A stretch of DNA of 25,000 nt from Tubiluchus corallicola (lineage: Eukaryota > Priapulida > Priapulimorpha > Priapulimorphida > Tubiluchidae): NCBI GenBank assembly GCA_030141605.1, contig JAQGDQ010001613.1:1-25000 (forward strand), read 5' to 3'. The position numbers and the translations under genes are program-made. This document shows positions 8,644-16,870 of this stretch, one piece after another. Under the pieces are notes generated by a model that saw only the letters and a list, made by a program, of their open reading frames with translations, did not search any database and had not been told where the DNA came from. Every line of letters starts with the position of its first letter. Position 1 is the first letter of the stretch.

Positions 8644-9370
8644 AAGACGACGTTATGGCTTAAGCCACGACTCCATGTGTACATAATGCGTAATGCATGA
8701 TCCATGATCCGTAATGCGTTGTGCGTATTGACTGTTTCAATGTGTCCGCAAATGCTATGCATATTAACAAAGCTCACGGCGCTCTTCTGCCACATTTCGA
8801 GAAAATTGCAAGCAGTAATTTTTGGGAACCATGTCTCTATATGGAAATTTTACCTTGATAATTACAGCTGCAGCATTAGCTTGCAGCAATAGCTCACTTA
8901 CCGTGCTATTAGACGGATGAGGAAGCACAGGTTTTAGGAGCACAACATTTTGCAGGAGAGAGGACAATATGGCAGGTATCATCATTTAGTGAAAGAACTG
9001 CAGTTAGATGCACAATACGTAACAACATGCTTCTTCCACCTCTCAAAAAACTCAAATAGAAAAAATATTTTTGTCTGTAGATCCTGAAGTGACCAAAACT
9101 CACCTAACCAGAATTTTCAGAAAGCTAAACAGCGAAATGGTCACTGGAAACTTGAAAACTTGCTATAATCACCTAGGAAACGGTAGTTTTCGTACGCATA
9201 TTGCTGTGTGATGCGTTTTCGGACGTTAGCGATCACGTTCGGGTGAATGCGGATCACGCATCACCCATTACGGATTACGCATTACGCGCATATGGAAACA
9301 CATTTACACGTTTAAATACAAACTGTTGAAAACGCATGACGCATTACGCACGCACGGAGTCGTACCTTTA
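8644..9370 (+). pseudogene. Decayed PIF/Harbinger-like element, left arm
   Basis: The ends are inverted and built of the word ATGCGTAATGCG: CACGACTCC(A)TGTGT near 8668 and GCACGGAGTCGTACC near 9352-9366. Inside, the plus strand at about 8920-9090 reads RKHRF-stop-EHNILQERGQYGRYHHLVKELQLD, then FFHLSKNS. This resembles the N-terminal region of Harbinger transposases (RRFW-H-IL--R---GEYH-LV-EL-LD---F--YFR-S). After a frame change, VDPEVTKTHLTRI follows. A TAG replaces the Trp codon that the right-arm copy still has. The frame is broken, so it is not functional. The family call is from remembered motif pattern. Confidence 0.5.
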
Positions 9371-9610
9371 CTGTACTGAAGCTGCATTGAACAATTTTGC
9401 AAACATCTGGTCTACATAACACTGTTTAATTAACTGCGATATTTGCTACAATTACAGGCAGGAAATGACGCAATAGATTTCAGGGGCTTCTGCTCTTTCT
9501 TGAAAAACGTTTTTGCAGGTTATGAGTTTCAATAGCAATGATGTTGCAACATGTTCTTCAAAAACATCTGTCTAAACCATGAACAGAAGAACAGAAGAAT
9601 AAGAAGAAAC

Positions 9611-9685
9611 ATTGAACTGTGCTACAAGTGTGCAACGAAGTTGAGTGGAGTTTTCGTGACCAGAATATTCTTCAAAGGATGTTGA
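9611..9685 (+). pseudogene. Fragment of cysteine-rich gene, left arm
   Basis: The plus strand reads IELCYKCATKLSG, then RIFFKGC and a stop. It is the middle part of the cysteine-rich module (third and fourth Cys as C-x2-C, then the Y/F-Y/F-K-x-C block). It mirrors the minus-strand pseudogene at 13157-13464. The signal peptide half is deleted here: the flanking sequence jumps from the upstream GTCTAAACC(A)TGAACAG straight to this fragment. The third Cys is kept here but is Phe in the right arm, so neither arm derives from the other in its present state. Confidence 0.7.
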
Positions 9686-9956
9686 AAGTATATAATGTAT
9701 GGCAATGTATGACAATGTATAATGTTTACAATGTACGAAAGTATATAATTATGGATAATAATGATAATTCTCATAAATCTAATTTATTCTCCATTTGCAA
9801 ATGTACAATGTACATTTTTACACATAAATACACTTCATCATAATTTATCAAATATACATATACATATACAAATATATACATATATATACAATGGGTGAAA
9901 CCATTACAATGAAGAGAAAGGGTTGAAAACAAAGGGCATGTCGCCTTCGTAACATT

Positions 9957-10435
9957 ATATATATACAATAGTGCGCATAAAAGTTATCATTGTTTTTCAA
10001 TCAAATTCTCTAATGCATTACAGCACCGGATACGAATGTTTGCAAAATAAATATTTTGCACTTTATTTAAATTTTAAAACCAAATTAATGACGTTTTATG
10101 TACGATGCTAGGATTCTAATTCTAAAACCTATAAATATAGTCAAACTACTACAATTATTATCATCAGTTTCCCACTAGACTTAATTATTCTCAAGTTGGT
10201 TTCCTCAATTGTGAATCATGTCATTATGAGCTAGTTCCTCTATGCACTGATGTACAATTTGAGAACAGAGTCATCTAGGTTTTTACATCGTACAAATTAC
10301 ATCTTTGATTTGACTTAAAATTTTAAATAAAGTGCATAATATTTATTTTACAGACATTCGTATCAGGTGCTGTAATGCATTAGAAAAATAAATTGAAAAG
10401 CACAGATAACTGTTATGGCACTGTTGTATATACAT
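9957..10435. mobile_element. Foldback element with about 125-bp inverted repeats
   Basis: The left arm at 9957-10085 (TACAATAGTGCGCATAA, AATGCATTACAGCACC, CACTTTATTTAAATTTTAAA) returns in reverse complement at 10310-10435 (GGTGCTGTAATGCATTAG and so on) with scattered mismatches. The loop of about 225 bp has no ORF. It sits in the stretch that interrupts the left palindrome arm near its inner end. TATATA flanks both sides, consistent with insertion into a TA-rich target. Confidence 0.8.
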
Positions 10436-10515
10436 TGCATATCATGTCATTATGAGCTAGTTCCCCCTATGATACTGATGTGCAATTTAAGAATAGAATC
10501 ATCTAGATTTCTACA
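10216..10515 (+). repeat. 75-bp direct repeat pair spanning the foldback right arm
   Basis: ATCATGTCATTATGAGCTAG at about 10216 recurs at about 10440. The next 55 bases also align (CTGATGT(A/G)CAATTT, TCATCTAG, TTTCTACAT) with a few changes and a short indel. One copy is in the foldback loop and one just outside it. The remainder to about 10915 shows no gene; the short frames on both strands at 10531-10783 are not supported. Confidence 0.8.
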
Positions 10516-10957
10516 TATAGATTTCTAAATCTACATTGTTCGTAGAGTATTGATATCCATTCTGTTTAGCTTTATTTTAAGTAATTCTCTATTTGTATTC
10601 TTATTATTTATACAAGTACGATCGATGAGTAAACTGTCATTATTAAATTCACGCATTACAATATCACTAACCCCAATACTGAACAGACACGATTTAGTAA
10701 ACAAAAAGCATTTGTTTAGTGGACGCAGCACGTACGTATTATGCATGTATATTGTAAAAGGCCTCGTGGAAAATTTTCATTAATACGCCATTAAGAAATA
10801 GTGTATCAATAAGCATATTTTATATCGCTAAACTATACGTTATAGTTTTATATTGCAAATAATAAATTAGAAAAGTATTTTGAGTTTCCTAAGGAGGCAT
10901 AATTTTGGTTTTAAGTCAAGCTAGATCTGAGCTAGATCTTGAGATTTAAAAACTAGC

Positions 10958-10959
<2 letters not shown>

Positions 10960-10996
<37 letters not shown>

Positions 10997-11031
10997 CGTG
11001 CGTGCGTGCGTATGCGTGTGCGTGTGTGTGA
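10960..11031. repeat. (TG)n microsatellite with CGTG variants
   Basis: About 30 bases of pure TG, then TACGCGTGCGTGCGTGCG and further TG. It directly follows the inner palindrome word at 10925-10956. Confidence 0.95.
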
Positions 11032-12270
11032 ATGCTCTTTTACAAGTTAGTGTTGGGAGCGAGTAGATTTTTATGGTGGGGTGCAACTCTTTACCTCCCA
11101 ACTCATCCACCAATCTGACTAACCTGTCGCGTCATCTTTTATTCACAATAAAAGGGTTGTGCAACATACGTGGGCGGTTGTTGTCCTACAATTTTCCAGA
11201 GGGCAACAAGGCATATGAACCAAAAATTCAACGACACAGGTATAATTAATATGTCTTTAGAGAGGTTGCAATGTCGAAGGGCTCACTTGAAAAACCAGCG
11301 GGTCTAAGGCTTGATGTTACGTTTTACGGGGGTTTACTTAGGCATCATGGTTTTCCATGTTGACCATGACATACATAGATTTCAAACATTCCAACAACAA
11401 AATCTTATATGAAATGGAGGAAAAGATTATGATTATGTTTACTATTTTTATTCACCTTTTACTCTGTTTAGATAAATTAGAACAGGTCATTATCACAACT
11501 ATCAATAACAGTTTCGCGTAAAGGCAGTTAACAATAATAAAAACGACAAAGTGAAAAGAAAACAAAATGTCTACTTATCAGTTAGCCCTTCCCCTGAGCG
11601 GACAAGGACACAGGAGAGGAGTCCGCGGACGTAGCTCGCTCCAGTCAGTCACAGCAACACATCAACGACTTCAAGTCTATGGCCATAACAATCAACGGTG
11701 ATGACGCCGGCTGCAGCACCAATCAAACATGAACTAAGGAATGGCTCACAAATCTTTGTGGTTGACTCAGGATATGTCCACAATCCACAACGTCTGGACA
11801 CTGGTGGCTAGTCACGCATCTGCATGTAATTTAGACTAAGACACATCGTAGAGAGTTCCAACATCTCATCAGTGTGAATAAAGCTCCATCCACAACATCA
11901 AAACTGAAGTAGTTTGGTATCACCACTGATTCAGAGACTTTTATAATCAAGTTTAGGATTTTAACCATTTTTTGTAGAGTAAAGTTAAAGTTAAAAGATA
12001 AAGCATTTTGGCTGCTTTCAGATTCAGCAATTACACTGTACTCTCCTGGATATCTATGTCATGCACTTTCCAAGATCATGTTATGCATGGATAGGTTATA
12101 GTATATTACGAGAGGAGGGGTGATAGGTAGGAAGCCCTTCCCACAGACTATACTACAGCAATATCTAGTTTAGCTATGTGTAAGAACCTTACAGTTAGAC
12201 TAGCGAGTTTTCTAGCAGAGTAACTCGCCAAGTAACTTGCAAGAGTGTTCAATCTAGAGAGTAAAACTTG
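11032..12270. other. Palindrome spacer, no gene seen
   Basis: Single-copy-looking sequence with stops in all frames and no recognisable domain, RNA gene or repeat. It is the part of the palindrome centre not present in either arm. Confidence 0.5.
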
Positions 12271-12271
12271 A

Positions 12272-12534
12272 ACTAACGGCACGTTCATAACAGTGAGCAG
12301 GGCAACTTTAACTCGTCAGAACTTGCTGCGAGTTATTCTCCTCTTTGCTTACATCTCTATTTGCTGCGAGAAGTGTCGATAGTATCTCGCCGAGGCGTTC
12401 ACACTAGACCGAAATCCACTAGCAGCAACTGTAGGAGAGTTTTCAATAACTTGCTGACAGTAACTCGCAAAGCAGTTCACACTTACAAGTTTGCTGTCAG
12501 AGAGAAAACTGATTAGTCTGAACGCGCCATTAGA
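12272..12534. mobile_element. Short MITE-like element
   Basis: CTAACGGCACGTTCA at 12272-12286 is the inverted match of TGAACGCGCCATTAG at 12520-12534 (two mismatches). The 260-bp body carries repeated words such as AACTCGC and AACTTGCTG and no ORF of note. There is no clear target duplication. Confidence 0.5.
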
Positions 12535-12689
12535 CACCTTCGAAAGCGTGACTGTAGATTATCTTTAGGAGAAAGAAAACCCTAGGGAAACTTTATTAAT
12601 TGTAATTTTTTCTGTGACTTCATTAACGGTCACCATTTGTTGCACTTGTATTAAATGCTCAGGCATTTGTACTTCGTTTTTGCACCTAA

Positions 12690-12876
12690 AGGTGTCACCA
12701 CCATGCAAGAAAGAACGAAACCATCTACTTTGTTACATCTGCATAAATTGTTTTAATTAAATACTTCACAATTTTGCAAAGTTTACAGATGCACCTATTT
12801 TTATATATGGTGGTGACACCTGTGAGTGAGAAAATGAACTCAAACACCGAAGTATTTAATTAAAACAATTTATGCA
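12690..12876. repeat. Two interleaved inverted repeats (A-B-A'-B')
   Basis: AGGTGTCACCACCAT at 12690-12704 pairs with its perfect reverse complement at 12807-12821. Separately, a perfect 28-base arm at 12740-12767 (TGCATAAATTGTTTTAATTA...) pairs with 12849-12876. The arms alternate, so the two stems cannot both form as simple nested hairpins. A transcript could only form both as a pseudoknot. Confidence 0.95.
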
Positions 12877-13156
12877 TATGAACACAGAAAGAAAGAGAAA
12901 GACTAGTTTTTATATTTCAAGATCTAGCTCAGATATCAGATATGTATATATGTATATGTAATTAACTGTAATAAGTGTAGCTATATTTCATATATTATGA
13001 TGAAGTGTATTTATGTGTAAAAATGTACAATGTGCACTTGCAAATGGAGAATAAGTTAGATTTCTTATAATAATTATTTTTATTATACATAATTATGTAC
13101 TTTCATGCATTGTAATATGTTGATATCAGGCCCAGTATCCAAAATTGGGAATCAAA

Positions 13157-13464
13157 TCAAGGTTCTATATCAAGCCAGCCACACTTCTTCAACTGGTAGT
13201 CGTCTAACCAGTTGCAACAACATTCTTTGAAGAACGCTCTGGTCATGAAAACTCTACTCAACTTCGTTGCGCACTTGTAGAACAGTTCAATCTTTCTTTG
13301 TCCTTCGAGATGTTTCTTAATACAATTCCAACGTCCGCGTCCTCGATGAGCCACTGCGTGTGTTTTGGACCACTCCCATCTGATGTTGCCAGAAAGAGCA
13401 ACAGAAAGAACAGCAGAGGAGGAAGATATCTAAGAGAAGACGTTAGTTGCACGAGTTGTAACAT
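13157..13464 (-). pseudogene. Cysteine-rich paralog 3, frameshifted pseudogene in the right arm
   Basis: From an ATG at 13464 the minus strand encodes a hydrophobic leader (RYLPPLLFFLLLFLATSDGS) and then WLIEDADVG, which aligns with MENQDIG and VKDFEVG in the intact paralogs. The frame then shifts by one base just before the second Cys and continues in another frame as WNC, ELFYKC, FFKECCC and KKCGWL, to a stop at 13157. Thus the first Cys is lost (DGSG), the third is Phe, the C-C-to-CC distance is off by two or three, and there is a third C in the CC motif. The gene is clearly of the same family but broken. The splice acceptor seen before the ATG in the intact paralogs is not obvious. It overlaps nothing else on that strand. 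Confidence 0.7.
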
Positions 13465-13764
13465 TGTATGTTTCCAATACTTTTGAAGCTTTTGAAACAC
13501 ATTTGAAACTCAATTCCTGTTACGTCACAGATTTAGCTAAACAACACATTTTTCTGTTCACGGTTTAGACATATGTTTTTGAAGAACATCATTGTTATTG
13601 AAACTCATAACCTGCAAAAACGTTTTTCAAGAAAGAGCAGAAGCCCCTGAGATCTATTGCGTCATTTCCTGCCTGTAATTGTAGCAAATAACGCAGTTAA
13701 TTAAACAGTGTTATGTAGACCAGATGTTTGCAAAATTGTTCAATGCAGCTTCAGTACAGTAAAG

Positions 13765-14450
13765 GTACGACTCCGTGCGTGCGTAATGCGTCATGCGTTT
13801 TCAACAGTTTGTATTTAAACGTGTAAATGTGTTTCCATGGGTACGTAATGCGTAATCCGTAATGGGTGATGCGTGATCCGTATTCACCCGAACGTGATCG
13901 CTAACGTCCGAAAACGCATCACACAGCAATATGCATACGGAAACTATCGTTTCCTAGGTGATTATAGCAAGTTTTCAAGTTTCCAGTGACCATTTTGCTG
14001 TTTAGCTTTCTGAAAATTCTGGTTAGGTGAGTTTTGGTCACTTTAGGATTTACAGACAAAAATATTTTTTCTATTTGAGTTTTTTGAGAGGTGGAAGAAG
14101 CACGCTGTTACGTATTGTGCATCTAACTGCAGTTCTTTCACTAAATGATGATACCTGCCATATTGTCCTCTCCCCTGCAAAATGTTGTGCTCCCAAAACC
14201 TGTGCTTCCTCATCCGTCTAAAAGCGCAATAGTAATTATCAAGGTAAAATTTCCATATAGAGACATGGTTCCCAAAAATTACTGCTTGCAATTTTCTCGA
14301 AATGTGGCGGAAGAGCGCCGTGAGCTTTGTTAATACGCATAGCGTTTACGGACACATTGAAACATTCAATACGCATAGCGCATTGCGGATCATGGATCAC
14401 GCATTACGCATTATGTACACACGGAGTCGTGGCTTCAGCCATAACGTCGT
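13765..14450 (-). pseudogene. Decayed PIF/Harbinger-like element, right arm
   Basis: Mirror copy of 8644-9370. On the minus strand it reads RKHRFWEHNILQGRGQYG, then RYHHLVKELQLD, then CFFHLSKNS, keeping the Trp that is a stop in the left copy. It stops soon after at SNRKNIFVCKS. The copy lost or never had the stretch GAGCTATTGCTGCAAGC present on the left (near 8879-8896). A 64-codon frame on the opposite strand is conserved in both arms only because the arms are similar. Confidence 0.5.
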
Positions 14451-14798
14451 CTTGCTTGCTGTGCGCATGCGGTCATGCGCGCATGTCTGAAATAAGATGC
14501 TGTACTTTAGGTAGAAAGAGTACTGAAGTTCACTGCAGTACGTGTTGCCAGTTGTCACGTGCTTAAAGCCGTGTATCAACATATTTTTGAACTGCGACAA
14601 TTTAGGTCATTCGTAAGAAAACAAAATTTTTTGTTTCGGAGTTTATCAAGGTTTTGTTTAAATTAATTTGTTTGTTTAAAATTACAATTACAACATTATA
14701 ATTACACACGTTTGTTTCTTTTTACACAGTATAAAAACAACGACAAACATTTTTAATTTTCCAGCACCCCTACTAATTTTAGCTACGAGTCGCCACTG
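14451..14798 (-). mobile_element. Half of the hAT-like element, right arm
   Basis: Ends in GAGTCGCCACTG at 14798 and mirrors 6261-6587. The other half is missing: the sequence passes directly into the Harbinger-like block at about 14450. There is therefore only one terminal repeat here. Confidence 0.6.
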
Positions 14799-14815
14799 AT
14801 CTCCAAGTACGCCTG

Positions 14816-15157
14816 GTGGCGTTAAAACAGGAGATTTCTTGTACAGAGGTGTTTGTCAAGGTTACAGTACAGAGAATGTATTTTGAATTGATGATTAAAG
14901 ATTATATTATTGCCTCAGTCGGAAGCCGAGTTACGTGGGCCATATCACGCTACGATCAGCTGGTGTTTGACCCACTTAAGAGGACGCGCCATGATTATAG
15001 ATGTGATGACGCAGCTCCTATAGATGCGCAAAAGTTCAGTGCACATGAAAAATCTAAACAAAAGCGAGTTTCAGCCAGCAACTCAGGGCAGATAAGGGAG
15101 GTGATCCGGAGACTGAGGGCTAGCCTGTGTTCCTCGCTATTTATGTCTTATGTTTAA
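14816..15157 (+). CDS. Unrecognised ORF, right-arm copy (about 113 residues)
   Basis: Mirror copy of the ORF at 5905-6243, with TV in place of one Ile, Cys for Phe, two Ser changes and one Met for Ile. Both copies stay open over about 340 bp. The stop at 15157 is immediately followed by TTTAATAAATG and, 20 bases later, AAATAAAG, as expected for the end of a transcript. The assumed start is GTG, so a real product would need an upstream exon; CAG at 14830 is a possible acceptor. The C-terminal QIREVIRRLRASLCSSLF is basic and amphipathic. No domain recognised. Confidence 0.3.
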   Translation: MALKQEISCTEVFVKVTVQRMYFELMIKDYIIASVGSRVTWAISRYDQLVFDPLKRTRHDYRCDDAAPIDAQKFSAHEKSKQKRVSASNSGQIREVIRRLRASLCSSLFMSYV

Positions 15158-15516
15158 TAAATGTGGAATTTTCTAAATAAAGATTTGCTCTGCCCTCTCG
15201 GTTGTTCGCAGCGCTGCACGTCACGAGCCACACAGTCACAGCAGCAGTAAAGAACAATAAACAGAAGCTACAAGTTTTACAAACTCACATTTTTACTGTA
15301 ATTTATGCAACCAAACGTTTTGATCATTTAAGATCTTCCTGCACAAATGTGTTTTTTTGCCAAAGAATCGAATTTTATATTATTGTATCTAGGATAACTG
15401 ATACAGACGTTTTATATAGCTCATTGTACTTCCAATATTGGAGTTCATCAGTCAGCCCTTCATTTAATATTTAATCTAACATCTCCTCCTCGTGTGCAGT
15501 TTTTTATCTTACAATT

Positions 15517-15958
15517 ACTGGAGTTGCTATTTCAAAAAAAAATTAGCCATTGTTCCAAGAAACAAATATTTAATTTTAATGTTGTATTTGTAATTGTTAT
15601 TTTAGAAAAACAAACGTGCGAAAGCTTATAAATAAACTTGATAAATCCTAAACGAAAAAAACATTTTTTGTTTATTAATAATTGTCTAAATTGTCGCAGT
15701 TCAAGCTTAATCCATTCACGGTAAACAGGTCACAACAAACAGTACCTGTGTGAGTGACAGTACCTTCTCTACCTAACCTCAGACATGTGCTCACGTGAAA
15801 CATCGCCTTGCTTGAGTTGTGAGCACACTGTGCTGGGCTGTGAAGCACTGTACTAGACTCACGTACTCTGGTTTCATACAAGTAAAAAGAAAAAGACTTA
15901 TTATATTGAACATTATCGATAATGTTCAGTAAAAGTACATGTACACGAGCCACAACTG
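15517..15958 (+). mobile_element. Diverged full-length copy of the hAT-like element
   Basis: Segments TAAATTGTCGCAGTTCAAG, ACCTCAGACATG and GACTTATTATATTGAACATTATCGAT align in order with both halves of the left-arm element. The ends are worn: ACTGGAGTTGCTA and CGAGCCACAACTG. It lies immediately outside the palindrome's right end (15510) and in the same orientation as the left-arm copy. This gives an independent reference for what was inserted into that copy. Confidence 0.55.
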
Positions 15959-16095
15959 TTTGTGTGTAACTAGAAACACATTTATGTAATATGCATTTTA
16001 AAATAAAAAAATGATCATCATTATCAATTTATATACCTTTGGATGTTATCTACTTGGAGTTACAATTCAGTCAACAATGTATTGATGTTTCTCTA

Positions 16096-16456
16096 TCATT
16101 CAGAATAGAAAATTTCATTCTCCAAAAGAATCATTTTATCATTTTGACAATTTGATTGTTGCCATTGTTGAACAATGGGTGTTGGCCTGCATATGTGGCT
16201 GGTTCCTAAAAACCAATGGTCCCAATGTACAGCCAACGAACTCAAGTAATGTTCCATATCTTGTACTCCAAGTGAGCTCAATGTCTCAAAAGTGCTACCT
16301 AAATACATCACATCTAGGTGAGGGTGTTGAAACAAGATTGGAACAGCACATCCACAACGGGCACAGCTTTTGTTGAGCGATTGGCCGCTTGTGGATGAAG
16401 ACTTGTGCTGCCAAGAACCTATGTTTGACGGTAAAGTAAAGGGTTTTTGGTGTTTA
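16096..16456 (-). CDS. Candidate terminal exon; possible GFA/CENP-V-type zinc-binding domain
   Basis: On the minus strand GTTTTTCTCCTAG (acceptor at 16457-16458) is followed by 120 open codons (phase 2 entry) to TGA at 16096. The peptide reads LPSNIGSWQHKSSSTSGQS, then NKSCARCGCAVPILFQHPHLDVMYLGS, then DMEHYLSSLAVHWDHWFLG. The order S-G ... C-x2-C-G ... V ... P ... V-x2-G ... H ... W resembles the C-terminal half of glutathione-dependent formaldehyde-activating (GFA)/CENP-V-like domains, where the C-x2-CG pair binds zinc. The upstream cysteines would be in an earlier exon, not found. No clear polyadenylation signal is evident next to the stop. It converges with nothing and diverges from the cysteine-rich gene at 16871. 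The family call is tentative; the open frame with acceptor is what is seen. Confidence 0.4.
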
Positions 16457-16504
16457 CTAGGAGAAAAACGAGTTAATAATAATTATTAATAGGAACATCT
16501 ATAG

Positions 16505-16832
16505 TTAAAGACAACACAGCTTTATTAAAAACTTTTACATTAAAAAGTTAAAAGTTTAAATCATGCCAAACGTTTCGACAAGCTGCTGCTGTTATCAGTG
16601 GTAAATTTACAAATATACAACCAGTTTATGTATAGTAATTACCTATTTGGCTTATGTTAATAACTTAATCAGTGCATAATAGGCTCTGCCTATATAAAGT
16701 GGATGTATGTTTGTAAATTTACCACTGAAGATGACAGCAGCAGCCTGTCGAAACGTTTGACATGATTCTAACTTTTTAACATTTCAATGTAAAAGTTTTA
16801 ATAAAGTTGTGCTGTTTTTAACTAAGAAGAAA
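16505..16832. mobile_element. Palindromic Penelope-related element with mirrored hammerhead-like motifs
   Basis: Left arm 16505-16615 and right arm 16710-16832 are inverted repeats (AACACAGC or CAGCACA ... CTTTATTAAAA ... TTTTACATT ... AAACGTTTCGAC). The right arm carries CTGAAGA (16725-16731), a perfect GACAG/CTGTC stem around CAGCAGC, then GAAAC (16750-16754). The left arm holds the mirror image on the minus strand (16569-16602) with CTGATAA in place of CTGANGA. The middle has ACCTATTTGGCTTATG and AATCAGTGCATAATAGGCTCTG, shared with the Penelope-like tail at 1680-2096. The cleavage-site triplet in the right arm reads GAC, not GUH, so activity is doubtful. The element lies in the presumed 5' intron of the gene at 16871, ending about 36 bases before its acceptor. 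Confidence 0.6.
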
Positions 16833-16870
16833 AGTGAAATTAAAGACATCATTGTTTTTGTCTTTTTCAG

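Larger units (their letters stand above)
5551..15510. repeat. Large imperfect palindrome with interrupted arms
   Basis: The left arm starts AAGATAAAAAACTGCACACG at 5551 and the right arm ends with its reverse complement at 15510. Matching blocks in mirror order are 5551-6587 with 14460-15510, 8644-9840 with about 13010-14452, and a terminal word at 10925-10956 with 12903-12934. The right arm runs nearly uninterrupted. The left arm has an insert at 6588-8643 and another between about 9890 and 10915. The spacer is roughly 10957-12902. Arm differences (substitutions, small indels, a lost 5' half of a pseudogene) show the duplication is not brand new. Blocks A and B are joined directly in the right arm, and the hAT-like element is more complete in the left arm, so the two arms record different later events. 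Confidence 0.85.

Noticed and set aside
14027-14221. 64-residue ORF conserved in both palindrome arms (also 8909-9103)
   Set aside because: It starts at GTG and lies antisense to the Harbinger-like fragment; conservation only reflects the recent duplication of the arms.
16152-16376. Plus-strand 74-residue ORF
   Set aside because: It is antisense to the better supported minus-strand frame, which has a splice acceptor and a longer open stretch.
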